From: Diploscapter coronatus
Taxonomy: Eukaryota; Nematoda; Chromadorea; Rhabditida; Rhabditidae
Assembly: GCA_964036155.1 (NCBI GenBank)
Contig: OZ038422.1
Coordinates: 8,021,201 to 8,085,200, forward strand
DNA length: 64,000 nucleotides
Reading direction: 5' to 3'
Shown here: positions 24,734 through 36,363 of the stretch, one piece after another
Layout: each line of letters begins with the position of its first letter
How positions within the stretch are numbered: the first letter of the stretch is position 1
Program-made: the position numbers and the translations under genes
Notes under the pieces: model-generated
What the model was told of the DNA's origin: nothing
The model's database searches: none
What the model saw: the letters and a program-made list of their open reading frames with translations, nothing else

Positions 24734-24855
24734 TCTCGATTTTCCCTTTCATGACAATCGATTTCATATTTTCATGAAGCCATTGCTTTCATTTTCATTT
24801 GTGTGCCATATTTATTTAGTTGGATTGGATAATATACTCCACATTTAAAAGTATA
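24734..24855 (+). repeat. Dispersed repeat D, copy 1 (empty TTAA site)
   Basis: About 120 bp matching 54816-54931 (shared TTTCCCTTTCAT, TCGATTTCATATTTTCA, TTAGTTGGATTGGATAAT, CCACATTTAAAAGT). At the second copy a family-1 TTAA element begins exactly at the TTAA; here the TTAA is unoccupied. 24856-25478 is AT-rich with nothing else seen. Confidence 0.75.
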
Positions 24856-25478
24856 TGAAATTTTGTTTTGGTTATTTTCACGTTTTATTAAATTTTTATG
24901 CTCCCCAAAAATGAATTTTGTGGTTAGACTATGTTCCAATGGCTTAAATTTAGCAAATAACAGATTCTCGTTAGTCTCTTATGAGTAAGATCCATCTTTT
25001 CTACCTAAAAAGTAAACACTTGATATTCAATATCACTTTATATATGTATCATTTTCCGTTTTCGATATTGTTAATTTTGCCATCTTTTTTCAGAAACATC
25101 ATGAATTTCATACACTTCGAAAAATCGCGCATCTATCAAGACTTTTATGTTATTTATGCAATAATTTTCTTTATAAAAAATGTTCTATTATTTTCTTGTA
25201 AATTAAATTTTTACCGCATTCTCATCTTAAGTATTTTCATTAGTGCTTCAGATTAAGAAGGGTATATTTGTTGTTTCAAGAACATGGCTTTAGCGTCATC
25301 TTTGATCAAAGAGAATAAAATCGATTGACTTTCATTCTAATAGAATTTTACTTGCAGTTTATCCTACTTTCTACTTCTCAAAGCGGCCACATTTGAATAG
25401 GGGTTTCAGAGAAAGTTTTTCGGTAAAACACCTTTTCATTTTATTGATTTCAACTATTTCTACTTTAGACATTAGTTT

Positions 25479-28400
25479 ATGCGCGACAAATTGATTGTCC
25501 TTCCAACATCAAATGAAGAAACGTCGAAAAAATCACATAATTATCATCAAACGAATAAATCGAACCAAAATCATAACAAACGAAGTGATTTACAGGTAAT
25601 TTTCGTATACAAAATCTAAAAATAACCAGTTCCAGGGTATTCGTGGCATTGCAATACTATCCGTTCTAGGATTTCATTTCTACCCGCAATATTTTTCGAA
25701 TGGATACTTTGGAGTTGATCAGTAATTTATCACCAATAGAAATTTGTAGTTTTATCAAATTTCAGATTTTTCGTATTGTCGGGATTTTTGATGACAATGA
25801 TATTCGGGTCGAAGCCAGTCAGTCGAAAATCGATTTTTCAGTTTTACTATCGACGCATCAAACGGATTATTCCCCTTTATGCGTTTATCGTTTTTATTGG
25901 TGAGTTGCTTTTTTGTAAATAAATAACTGGATTGTAGAATTAATAGCATTTTAACACGATGACTTTGAAATTTTTGGAAGAATTAAAAAATATCTATAAA
26001 ACAATGAATTTTAGTTTTATCATGCGTGTTGTTATTCTTCCCTCATCTATTTGTGCAATTGAATTCCTTATCGTCACTCCGTGCAATAAGCTTTACATCG
26101 AATATGATTATGCGTTCGGATGACCATAATTATTTTATTATGGTAAGTTTTAGATTTTTTCAAAAATATGATTTTGGCGATCTTAAATTATTTTTTTTTT
26201 ATTTAAAAATTTTTCGAAATATAATTTAGCTAAAACAAGCTGAAGATGTCTTCACCCATACCTGGTCTTTAGCAGTCGAAATTCAATTCTATCTCTTTGT
26301 ACCCATGATTTTCGCTATTTATCAGGTAAACTCTCGATATTTTGAAAATGAACACGTATTTCAGTATATTTGTTCAAAAGAAATGACACAGTTTGCTCAT
26401 TTATATTTGACTGTTCTGGCCGTTTTATCCTTACTTTATTACTTATTTGCATCCAAAACGATATCATTTAACAGGTAATTTGACTAAACTATGACCGATT
26501 AAGAAAAATAGGAAATTTTGGGGATTTATAACAAATAAAAATATTTTAGCGTATTCGCACGATTCTGGCAATTTTACATTGGTATCGAGTCGTATTTCCT
26601 TTCGCAATTACTGGAGAATCAAAAATCGAACCATAATACGATTCTAAACCTCGAGAATCTACCATTTCTTGAAGGAATTTCGGATGAAGAGAATAGCGCG
26701 AATGATGAAGATGATGAAACTTTTCTGAAAGATATCGATGTTCGGGGTAACACAATTTAAAAATTTCTATAGATAATGATTAATATTTTAGAACCCAAAA
26801 ATAGAATATTGTGCTTCAATTACAACTGCATCCATCATTTTCAATATGGGTTCTCCTTGATGCTGCTTTTGTTGATTTCGTTCTTTCCAATTCCATTATT
26901 GGCTCTACCAGCACGAATTTTGTCAACTATTGCCACTGGTGCTGTTATTTTGACAGGAACTTCGTATGGGGAGAAGAATGTTCTGGCGAATAAGTAAGTT
27001 TCGAGATTCGTTCTGAAGCAAATTGTTTTCTGAAAATTCTACCTGGGATATTTTCCCAAATTTTAATTTCAACATTTTAGGCATTTAGTATTGATCGGTG
27101 ATATCTCGTATGCTTTATATCTAATTCACTGGCCGATAGTCGTTTGGATCAAATTCAGCTATCCCGAAGAGTTGAAATGTGGTGCGCTTTTAAAGTTAAA
27201 TTGAAATAACTCTGCATTTAAATATCATTGATTTTTCGATAACATCTCAAAACTTTAAACTAGTTTGAACCACTTGTTATTTTCCCGTTGGAAAATATGA
27301 AATTATAACTTATGTTTTTGCTAAATTATAATTTCAGCCCCATTCTTCGGAATCCTCGCATCGATATTCTTGGCATATTTGGTCTACATGACGTATGAAT
27401 CATGGTATTTGAAACTGGAAAAACTGCAAATCGCTATTCTAATCGTCATTTTATATGGATTAGTTTTGGCGTTAGCTGTAAATTCAGGTTGGTTTTTATC
27501 AAAATATCGATAAATGGGGAAAATTCAGAACACGTCGAAAGTCTACTGGAACAAACTCAAAATCATACCATAATTGACCATGATAGTGTGAATATTTCAA
27601 GAGGTAAATCTTGTTTTTTTCAATATTGATTTATAATTTCAAAGTTTAGAAGAAGCAATCAAATTGAACCGATATTGGGCCAAGAATGAATATAACATGT
27701 TGATCATTCCAAATTGCTATCCGAACAAAACCGAGCATGGATTTTGCTCTTTTCCTGTAAAATATTTTATTTTACTCATATCAAGTAAAACATACATTTT
27801 TAGTACAACGAAAAAGGAAAATATAGAATTATGGTTTTGGGCAACAGTTATGGCGCAAATATGGGTGAATTGTTCTACAAGACTTTTGGTTCATATGCCA
27901 AAAATATGAGCAAGTTTACTCATTCATGCAAGTTTCCGAGTATTTCTTATTTTATTTTTTTAAACTTTAATTTTAGACTGCGAAGTTTTAGTCGTGAGTA
28001 AAAAGAATAAGGCTTGTTCTGAAATTGTGGATACTTATTTGTGAGTCATTTTTTATCTTCATAAATTACAAAAAAAAGTTTTAGAGAGCAAGCCACGAAT
28101 TTCAAGCCAGATTTTTTGTTTATTGTTGCAAGAAGTTTCGTCATCAATGGGCCTATCGAGGACCCAATCAAAATATCGGATGATCAAATTTTGAAAGAAG
28201 CTGTACAACGATTGAAGGTTGAATATTAGATTAAGAAATTTGACTAATAAATTTGACTTCAGAACTATGAAGAATTGACAAAATATCACGTATTTATCGT
28301 TGGAACTATCCCCGCTCCGATAGAATATTTCCTCACGAAATATACGGATAAAATTGACAAGAAGCAGAATGTTACTAGTGTAGGAAAATTCATTTTATAT

Positions 28401-28732
28401 TTTACTCTACTATACATTTAGTCCGAGTTCATCAAGGACAAATCATATCTAAACGGAATTAAGCGGAATTTGGAGCTCGGGAAACTGTAAGTGTTCGAAA
28501 TTAGAGTCACTTTTTTCAAATTTAAAATAAATTTAGCTGCTCGAAATGCACGATTTTACCATTCGGCGATCCATTTTTCGTCACCAAGCCCTACGAGAAT
28601 CCCCAATTTTTCGATCCAAAGACCCTTCTAGGCTATTTTTTCGATGGAACGCACCTCACTCCTGCGGGTCAACAATTACTCAAACCGGTCTTAGAAAATC
28701 AGCTTAGAAATTTTGAAAAGGAATACTTGTAA
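25479..28732 (+). CDS. OAC-type membrane acyltransferase (Acyltransferase-3 plus SGNH), gene 1
   Basis: Eighteen exons: 25479-25595, 25636-25721, 25766-25899, 26015-26142, 26230-26325, 26365-26474, 26550-26746, 26792-26993, 27081-27178 (or 27181), 27338-27487, 27529-27603, 27650-27756, 27804-27939, 27977-28040, 28085-28217, 28263-28379, 28422-28486 and 28537-28732, giving about 736 residues. Residues 40-430 form the multi-pass Acyltransferase-3 domain: GIRGIAILSVLGFH with catalytic His53, FFVLSGFLM, FYYRRIKRIIPLY, DVFTHTWSLAVE and GDISYALYLIHWP. An acidic cytosolic loop sits near residue 260. From about 460 a C-terminal SGNH domain follows, with GNSYG (Ser515) and DGTH (708-711). Such proteins move acyl groups across the membrane onto extracytoplasmic sugars or lipids; the substrate is unknown. 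AATAAA overlaps the stop codon. Confidence 0.93.
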
Positions 28733-29212
28733 TAAATGTATTTATATGAAAAAATGTCTGTAAGTCAGGAATGAGATTGAATTCTGATTATAAGCTTTAC
28801 AAGTTACTTTCACCGCATACAGTAAGAACTTTCATGTGTTATCCTGGGCAATGACTAAATGACGGAGTGACGGATGGTGGAGTCCTATAGTTAGTGGGGA
28901 GCAAGGCTAGTAATTTTTTGTTTATAATTCAAAATTATAACCCTGTTGTCATACGTAGTTAAGAACGATTTTAGAGCGTTTATTAGTGAACATGGAACAA
29001 AATGTCAAGATAAACAAATATAGTGAGCAAATTAATGGTTAATACACGTCTCAATATCAATGCATTTTAATGTGAAACACGACTTCTAATAGATAGCATT
29101 CTCAATTCCACTCGTGAAATTTTGATTCAGGAACAATACCTTGTGATACGCTTTAACAATAGTATTGCAGTATCTAATATAACATTTCTATTTTATTGCA
29201 TAAATGAATAGC
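28733..29212. other. Convergent intergenic, no gene seen
   Basis: A short spacer between the 3' ends of the OAC gene (+) and the STELLO-like gene (-). No repeat or RNA gene recognised. Confidence 0.6.
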
Positions 29213-32200
29213 TTACACATAGCGTTGATCCATGCTCTTTATAATGTCACTTAATTTTATTGCATGCATGAATACCATATTTTCATTATAATAATTTATC
29301 AGAGCGAATTTACGATCAGGCAATTCCTCTGGGCTTAACTTAAAACCATTTATAGCTCTAAAATTATAGACAAAAGTAATTAAGAAAAAATAATGAAACT
29401 TACATCTGATGTTCAGCAGCTTTTAAATATTTATGCAAACTAATTTCTATAAAAAGTCCATTTTTGTAGAATATCTTCATGAGGTCTGTGAAGAACTGCA
29501 TTTCTGTTGTTGGAATGTAATATCTAAAAATATTTTCTGGAGTGTTCATATTTTCAATAACTGACACATCACTAACAGTCCAGTTTGCCATTCTCTCTAG
29601 TTCAGTGAAAGCTGTCTCATTATTTTTGATTATGCCGCGTTGGAGTAACTAAATGATATATATATATTTTTTTTTTAATTTTTAATATTGCTTACTCTCG
29701 TCTGATATTCATCAATCGTTTTCTGATAAATACCCTTATTTTTCTCATCCTTTAGCATATCTATGGCTTTACGCACGGATTCTTCACCTAAAAGTTGCTG
29801 TTTTCTAGTCATCCTTTGTAACCAGAGTCGGACAAAAGTGAGAATTTGAAAGATTCAAAACTGAAAATTTCATTTCAAAATTTTTCGAATCGAAATAGGA
29901 ACTTTCGATACCCAAAATTGACCAGAACTTCCAGTTTTCGAAACCGAAACCAGAACTTCTGCCCTCTCCTGTTTGTAATTATTATCAGGGTAGTTCTGAT
30001 TTTCAATTTCGATTATCTTTCAAAGTTCAGATCCAATCCATTTAAGGTAATCATATTTTAAAGCAAAATTACCCATTTTACCGTTCCACCAGCCTCTGCC
30101 AGTCGCAGCGAGCTTCAGACCCCACTGATGAAAGACCATATCGAGGTTGAAAGACTGCCAGAAATTCAGTATCGAATCGTCAGCCACCGCGAAATAGCCT
30201 GTATTATGGAAATGACTGTTCAAGCCATATAAGATTGAACATTTGGAATTCTTCTGATTACAGCAGGATAAAATTTTTAATAATATTTAGAGAAAGAAAG
30301 GTTGTTCACCATATATTGGTACGCAGGAATATTTTAACAATTCACAAAATCTAACCTTTGATATTCCTTAGACCTAATTGGTATGCTCTGATCATGCAGA
30401 CCTCCCCATTATAGCCACGATTCATTTCTTTCGGGTTGATATGGATGTAATTGAAAGGATATTGCAGAGGTGGCATGTCAGATCTATCTAAATTTGATAA
30501 AATATCATAACACATCAAATATTGAGTGAATACTGAAGTTCTGTTTCTCAGGATACCACGACCCACAGAATATAACTGCGGCGAAATATGGAGTGTAGAG
30601 TCGTTGAAGTATGGAATACCCATATGCCAGATCCATGGGATTATTGCAGACAATTATTAAAGCCTTAAATTGAACTAACTAATAAATTTCGTACAATACA
30701 ATTATTTTAGGTATTACCGTATTAAGAATTTTATTTAATTGCGGAATTTTTGCATGCTGTTTAGCTAGAGTTGTAGGCGAAGTAATTTTTGAATAAAGTT
30801 CTAAAATGTTGTGTGTGAATTTTTATCATAAAAACAACCTTTATAATTAGACTGGTTGCAGAATTGTACTAGATCGTCGAAATTACTCATCTTCTGTAGC
30901 GCCCTATTATCCGCCTAAGTACTGACTTATGGATGATTTGGAAATATTTACTCTACCTGTTTAGCGGGTTCGATTGGCTTGTCATTGAATAGTTGCAGAA
31001 ACATTCGTCTGCAATTTGCCGTTTTATTATCTTCATTTTTAGCCATTTCATATGCAGTCGGTTTTGAACGTTTTGGAAATGAATATCTGAATAAAAAACT
31101 GGCTATGTCATTTCATTATAAGAAAACGAATATTTCATACCCGACTTTAACCAAATCATCCATCCAATCTTTGACAAATTCGACGTCCTTTTCCAGCCAA
31201 AATCCCATTTCTCTGAAGTTCGCTTTTTGCAAAGAAAACTTCTTATTTTCAACCCAAATTTTTCAGCCAATTCAATCGTGCATTCATACATCGAATTTTG
31301 ATTGCAATTCCATACATCGAGAAATTCCAAAAGTGCACCTGATTTTAGGTAAACATCACTAAAAACGACTAAATCATTGAAAAAAAAACTTCAGGGTTAC
31401 CGTTCATCTTCAAAATCTTTCAGATAATTATGTGCATTTCTGATTTGAACTGCATTCACAGGGTAAAATGCAACATATTCATCGATGAGATGCAATAATT
31501 TCTGTGAAAAGTACGATCGCCAAATATCGGTTGTTCTAAATTATTCCGATTTTTAGAAAATATTTTTACTTATTACCTGAAAGAAACAGTAGTAGGCAGG
31601 AACATGGTGAAGAATGCATTTTTGTGAAATAAAGTGTTCTGAGAGTTCCATGGTGAATACATATGTTGACCAAGAATTACTGGAGGGGTATGCATGTTGA
31701 AATGTTCGGATGAGGTAACCTTTGGATTGACGTTCAACAGTCTAAAGTGATTTTGAAAATTAGTACTCGGCGAATGCATTGACCTAAATATGGCATCGAC
31801 ATCAGGATCCATATCGACGAGTCCTTGCTGAACTGCAGCTCTTTTCTGTACTTCACACAAACGGAAATTAGCATCAGTGTGATTGTGTTGCTGAAATCAT
31901 TAAAAAATGAAAACCGCTTTCCTCGTAAACATTACGCTGAAATACTCCAAGGGAAATCCCCTCGGCCACATGTCGGGTCTTCCGAAATACAGGTAAGGAT
32001 TGAATAGTCTGGTTCTAGAGGTTATATTTTTGGTTATCTTACTTATTTCATTTCAAAAACTGACATTATTGGATCGCTATAATTCCGTTCAAATCTGATT
32101 CCACTTCGTTCATCTGCGAAATCAAAAGCATCGAGTCCATCAAAAAAGGGTCGATTGTCGTCATCCGTATCATAAATCCATTCGGCTCCGTGGGAAATTG

Positions 32201-33000
32201 CATACAAATAACCGACCATCTTTCGAGTATATGATTTGTAGGGCAATTTCCGCACCAAATTTAGTGCTAAACTAAAAATTAAAAAAAGCTAATTTCATTC
32301 ATCGTACTTTTACTCATTTCTTCCTGTACTTCAACAGACAAAAAGTGAACCCTATCCCAGGTCCAATTTTGAGGAGTTTTTAGATCTGAGACTACGACTA
32401 AATTCCACCCAGATAAGGATGCTAGATGCTAAAATAAACGCAATTTTCGTTTTTTTATAAGTAATCTTACTTTGACATCCCCTGTAGGCTGATTGACAGT
32501 TGTCAAAACTATCCATTTACTTGATTCAATTTTAGGCATATTCATTTTAATAGAATCTCGAATTTTATTATAACCTTCACTAAAATTTTAATCTAACCAA
32601 TTTACTGTTTTTCACTCAAGCCCGACCCTGGCCTCTCATTTTTTGTTTTTGTTTTTTTTTCACTCTCTCACTTGCAGACACTCTAGCTTTTGAAGAAAAT
32701 TATGTCAAAATCCTCATACTGAAGAGAGCCGAAATCGTCGTTGGTTGATTTGCTCATTCTCAACGCACTAACACTGCTACAATCATTTTACTCTACTTGT
32801 CTTATAATGTTTAACGATTCAGGAAACAAGAAGCGAGAGAACGTTTGAAAAGGAGAGAGCAATGAGAAGCTGGAAAACTGAGGACCAGGGTCAAATTTGG
32901 ACGAAAAGCGGTATAAATAAATACAGACTTACTGATTATAAGTTTCATCGCTATTCATTTTGAATGCAATCAGATTTAACCCAATAAATGCAACTATCAT
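29213..33000 (-). CDS. STELLO/DUF288-family glycosyltransferase
   Basis: Nineteen exons on the minus strand: 32933-33000, 32471-32579, 32314-32428, 32065-32266, 31936-32014, 31784-31890, 31577-31741, 31401-31535, 31254-31358, 31141-31212, 30957-31086, 30839-30914, 30718-30800, 30534-30663, 30356-30487, 30026-30198, 29696-29845, 29404-29648 and 29213-29357, about 806 residues. An N-terminal membrane anchor (residues 1-14) precedes DUF288 blocks: KWIVLTTVN, YDTDDDNRPF (about 130-138), YFGRPDMWPRGFPL, WNSQNTLF, TTDIWRSYFSQ, FYPVNAVQIRNAHNYLKD and GYFAVADDSILNFW. Plant STELLO proteins are Golgi GT-A-type enzymes; the nematode substrate is unknown. The start is tentative: an in-frame stretch continues upstream to an acceptor at 33053. 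The exon spanning 30198-29696 is split by a 180-bp insert with no GT-AG ends, so this copy may be damaged or non-canonically spliced. Confidence 0.87.
29846..30025 (-). other. 180-bp exon-interrupting insert without splice consensus
   Basis: On the coding strand the reading frame of the STELLO-like gene stops at a TGA just inside this segment and resumes in frame just after it. Its ends are related inverted words (CTTTGAAAGAT and the mirror GAATTTGAAAGATTC). Removing 180 bp joins GSE to ILTFVRLW in phase, as in the family. No GT or GC donor, nor AG acceptor, fits in frame. Insertion element, unusual intron or pseudogenising event. Confidence 0.6.
32620..32905. mobile_element. Foldback element in STELLO intron 1
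   Basis: The left arm includes GACCCTGGCCTCTCATTTTT. The right arm contains the mirror image GACCCTGGTCCTCAGTTTTC. The spacer is about 240 bp of pyrimidine-rich sequence. Boundaries approximate. Confidence 0.5.
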
Positions 33001-33420
33001 AAGCAGTGTGCAATGGTTGAACGTTTTACGAATAAAATTTAGAAGAGTATCTGAAATTGAAAAGCTTGGCTTAATCTTTCCTTTAAGAAAACCTACACTT
33101 TTGATCGGTCAACTTGAGATAACGATTATTGTGAGCCAGCTTTTCGTTATTCATTTCCCTATTTATTGATTTATTCTATCTTTTCAAAGTGTACTATTGG
33201 ACAATTTACAGGAATTCTGTAATTTTGAACCTGAAAAAGCATTATCGAGAGTTAAGAGTTAGTATAAGTGAAAAAATACATTTTCATCAAATTTGCAACC
33301 CAGGACTGATCAAGGACTAAAATTTTAAAAACTCGAATTCAAAGTCAAAGACAAAGAATCATTTTAAAAAATTTCGAAAATAAAGACAAAGACAAAGATA
33401 AAGCTTTATCCAACCCTGAT

Positions 33421-33830
33421 TTGAAGAAGAAAAGTTGGCTATAAGTTTTTATCATTTTTTTCTTGATACAAATTTCTCGAGTAACATTTTCAGTTTTTAT
33501 TGATTTTTTTTTTCGATATTTTTCAGAGTTCAATTTATTCTGGTTCTAAACAGAAAAGAATTGATTCAATCCAAACAATATAAATGAGAATATTAGTTAT
33601 TACCTGGAAATGAGTATTTTCAAGTATTATGAAATATTGTTTTAGTTTCACAAAGCAATCTCTATGACTCAGACCATACATACATGTCAGATAATTTCGA
33701 TGAGCACATAATTTAGGGATTCAGGGTAGGAGGACCATCGCTGTTTGTTTTCAATCGATGTCTGGAAATCCTTTGTTATTTGTGAAAAGGCATGATAGGA
33801 TTTTTCAGTTTCCAATTATAATTCTTTTCT
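33421..33830 (+). repeat. Dispersed repeat C, copy 2
   Basis: Matches 12468-12870 in the same orientation. 33054-33420 and 33831-34603 are AT-rich with no gene seen. Confidence 0.75.
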
Positions 33831-34603
33831 ATCGAAATTTGGAAGGATAACCAATCGAAATTATTCAACTGTATCTATAGTAAAAGAGCAAACATGCCTT
33901 TATTCGCCGAATTTCCACCCCATTCTGACACCATTTATACATCAGAAATTACTTTTGTTTTTATTTATCTAACTCTAAAACTTGAATGCGGAAATATAGC
34001 ATCATTTTGATCGATATCAGAATTAAAATTTTGCTTAAAAATTTATTCAGGTGATTTAAATAATTTTTAAAATCTGTAAGCCCAGGTCTTTAAATGCTGC
34101 ATTTCTAGAAATATATTCTAAATATACGTCATCTTCTGCAATTACTATGATAGATAGATATATAATTTTTGCAAGTATAATTCTTGTCAGAATTTTAATG
34201 ACCATATTCATTCGTTATTTTTCTTCTTCGGCATTCGATATTTTCGACTTAGACAATATTCTGCAAATGTTCTACAAATCCAAAAAAATCGTTTGATCAA
34301 AAATGCTCACGACAATAAAAATCGATGAAACTAGAAAATCAAATCCGCATTATTCATTTATTTTAATTGTTTCTAATATCAACAGATAAAAATAATCTAC
34401 TAGTAGTATTAAGCGTAATTGTGTGCTATTTCAGATCTAACATGATACATTAAAATAAATCATTAATAAAATTTTCCATACAAAAACGCTCATGAAAGAA
34501 ATAGAATAATGTCTTGAGCTAATATAAATGAGTCATATAACAGTAAAAATATCATAATAAGTCTTATTATTTTTATACCATTTTTGCAGATGTATCATTT
34601 GGT

Positions 34604-35252
34604 AACACACGATAGTTTCCCTTGTTAGATTTTACAAGATTCCTCATCTCAAATTTGATTTCAAATACATACATCACGAAGCTGTTTCTGGAACCGAAAC
34701 CCTCTCCTTTGTTTCGTGTGCAGTAGCGAAGGGAAACATCTCAGTGTCTTTTCTTCGCAAATTTGGTGGGATCCACCATTGGGGAAGCATTTTTGAAACA
34801 AAGAATACAGAAACGATTGGAAAAACATGAAAATATTGCACTTAGAAGAATTGAAAGAACAAAGGGATCGAGCGATAGTGGGATGGGTGCAGACAAAGAG
34901 TCGCACGTGCACTGTCTGAGTTACGATTTGATGTTTGAATTCATTTTTTACAGTAACAAAAAACATTATTATTATTATTATACTTGTAAAAAAATTCGAC
35001 AAAATTATCAATTAACTTGCAAGTCGATTAAAATTAATTTGTATTTATTCGAAAATATACTTAATTGATAAAAAAATAAATTAAACTTCGGAATCATTAT
35101 TAGTTCATGGAAGATATTCCTTAATGAAGAATTGCATTGAATCTTTATATGAATAGATGTAAAATAATCTTCTAAGAAATCTTTCATTTTTCCATATCGT
35201 GTTTTCCTGATAGTATCGTTTTCGTTTCGAACTATGACGAACTTATTCACCA
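34604..35252 (-). repeat. Long dispersed repeat B, copy 2 (inverted)
   Basis: Reverse-orientation copy of 11136-11767. An (ATT)n microsatellite near 34966-34981 has expanded inside it. The right edge meets a foldback element at 35252. Confidence 0.85.
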
Positions 35253-35457
35253 TCAGGGCTGTCCAGAAACAAAATTGATAGAAACAGAAACGACCCGTAT
35301 ATCTTGGAAAATATAAGTTAGAACTTATAAAAATCTTACATAATCTTCAACAATATACAAACTCGACATATAAGAGAAAAATCTAAATTTTTGTTTCCGT
35401 GGTTCGAGATATACGGATCGTTTGTTTCTATCAATTTTGTTTCTGGACAGCCCTGAT
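35252..35457. mobile_element. Foldback MITE with near-perfect 50-bp arms
   Basis: ATCAGGGCTGTCCAGAAACA opens the element and its mirror closes it; the arms stay paired through AAAATTGATAGAAACA and into CGTATAT. About 206 bp in all. It sits exactly at the junction between repeat B copy 2 and repeat A copy 2. Confidence 0.88.
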
Positions 35458-36134
35458 TGGCTTCTTTTATATTTCGCGGATTATCAGGACCTCAGTTGCG
35501 GGTCCTAGAATTTTTCCGATTTTTATATCAGTAACAGTGAACGAATAGACTAGTCATTTCGTGTAAATTTTTTTTGTGTACCTATTTTCTAAGTCAAAAT
35601 ATTAGCATTGTCGTAATTTAATGTGCATTTGCGGACTTTTTCGCACCCCAATCAATAAATCGATATCACCACATGAAAGAGCGGTATCGAATTGTACAAT
35701 AGGTACTGATTAATTATTAAAAACGAGAAATATTTGTGACAATCGGAAGAGTTATCAGCTATGAACATTCTTGAATCAAGGCAAAGGAGCGCAGTTTAGC
35801 GATCCCTATTTAAATATCTAATTATCACTATAATTTTAGAACTTTCTTTCCAGTCTTTTAGCAAAAGTTGCCAACACGAGAGCTTGTTTCAATTAAAACG
35901 TTGAATGCATTATTTACTAATTGTAAGCAAGTTCCTCAAAATAATTTTTTTTGTAAAATTATCCTATACAACAAGCAAATATTGGAAGGCGATAAAATCC
36001 CTCTCATTAATTCAGTCAATGCTTCATCAATTTATTCCAGGAATCAAAATCCTTTCCTTTGTTTTTTCATTCAATCAAGGCTAACAATGAGTCGGTGCTT
36101 TTCCTCGATTTTTCGCGATTAGGTTTCATAAATG
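35458..36134 (+). repeat. Long dispersed repeat A, copy 2
   Basis: Same-orientation copy of 1686-2366 with scattered substitutions. 36135-36363 is the immediate upstream region of the GT92 gene. Confidence 0.85.
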
Positions 36135-36363
36135 TAGAGGGCAAAAATGAAATCCTCGTTATAAAGATAAAATTAAAATCAAAAAATATTTTTTAGAATT
36201 TTTTGAAAAAGACTAAAAATCGCCCCTTGACTTTGTCTTTACAGAGTGGGCGGGACTTGCGTTCTCTAGGCATAATATTCTTGTTCACCGCTCTAATCTA
36301 TTTGAAAACCATAGCCAAAAATATCTTAGAAAGTTTCAGTCAACCCCAATTTCCATAGCTTCT

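Noticed and set aside
34661..35068. Overlapping ORFs on both strands in repeat B
   Set aside because: They lie inside a dispersed repeat; the other copy does not preserve the same frames, so selection on a protein is unlikely.
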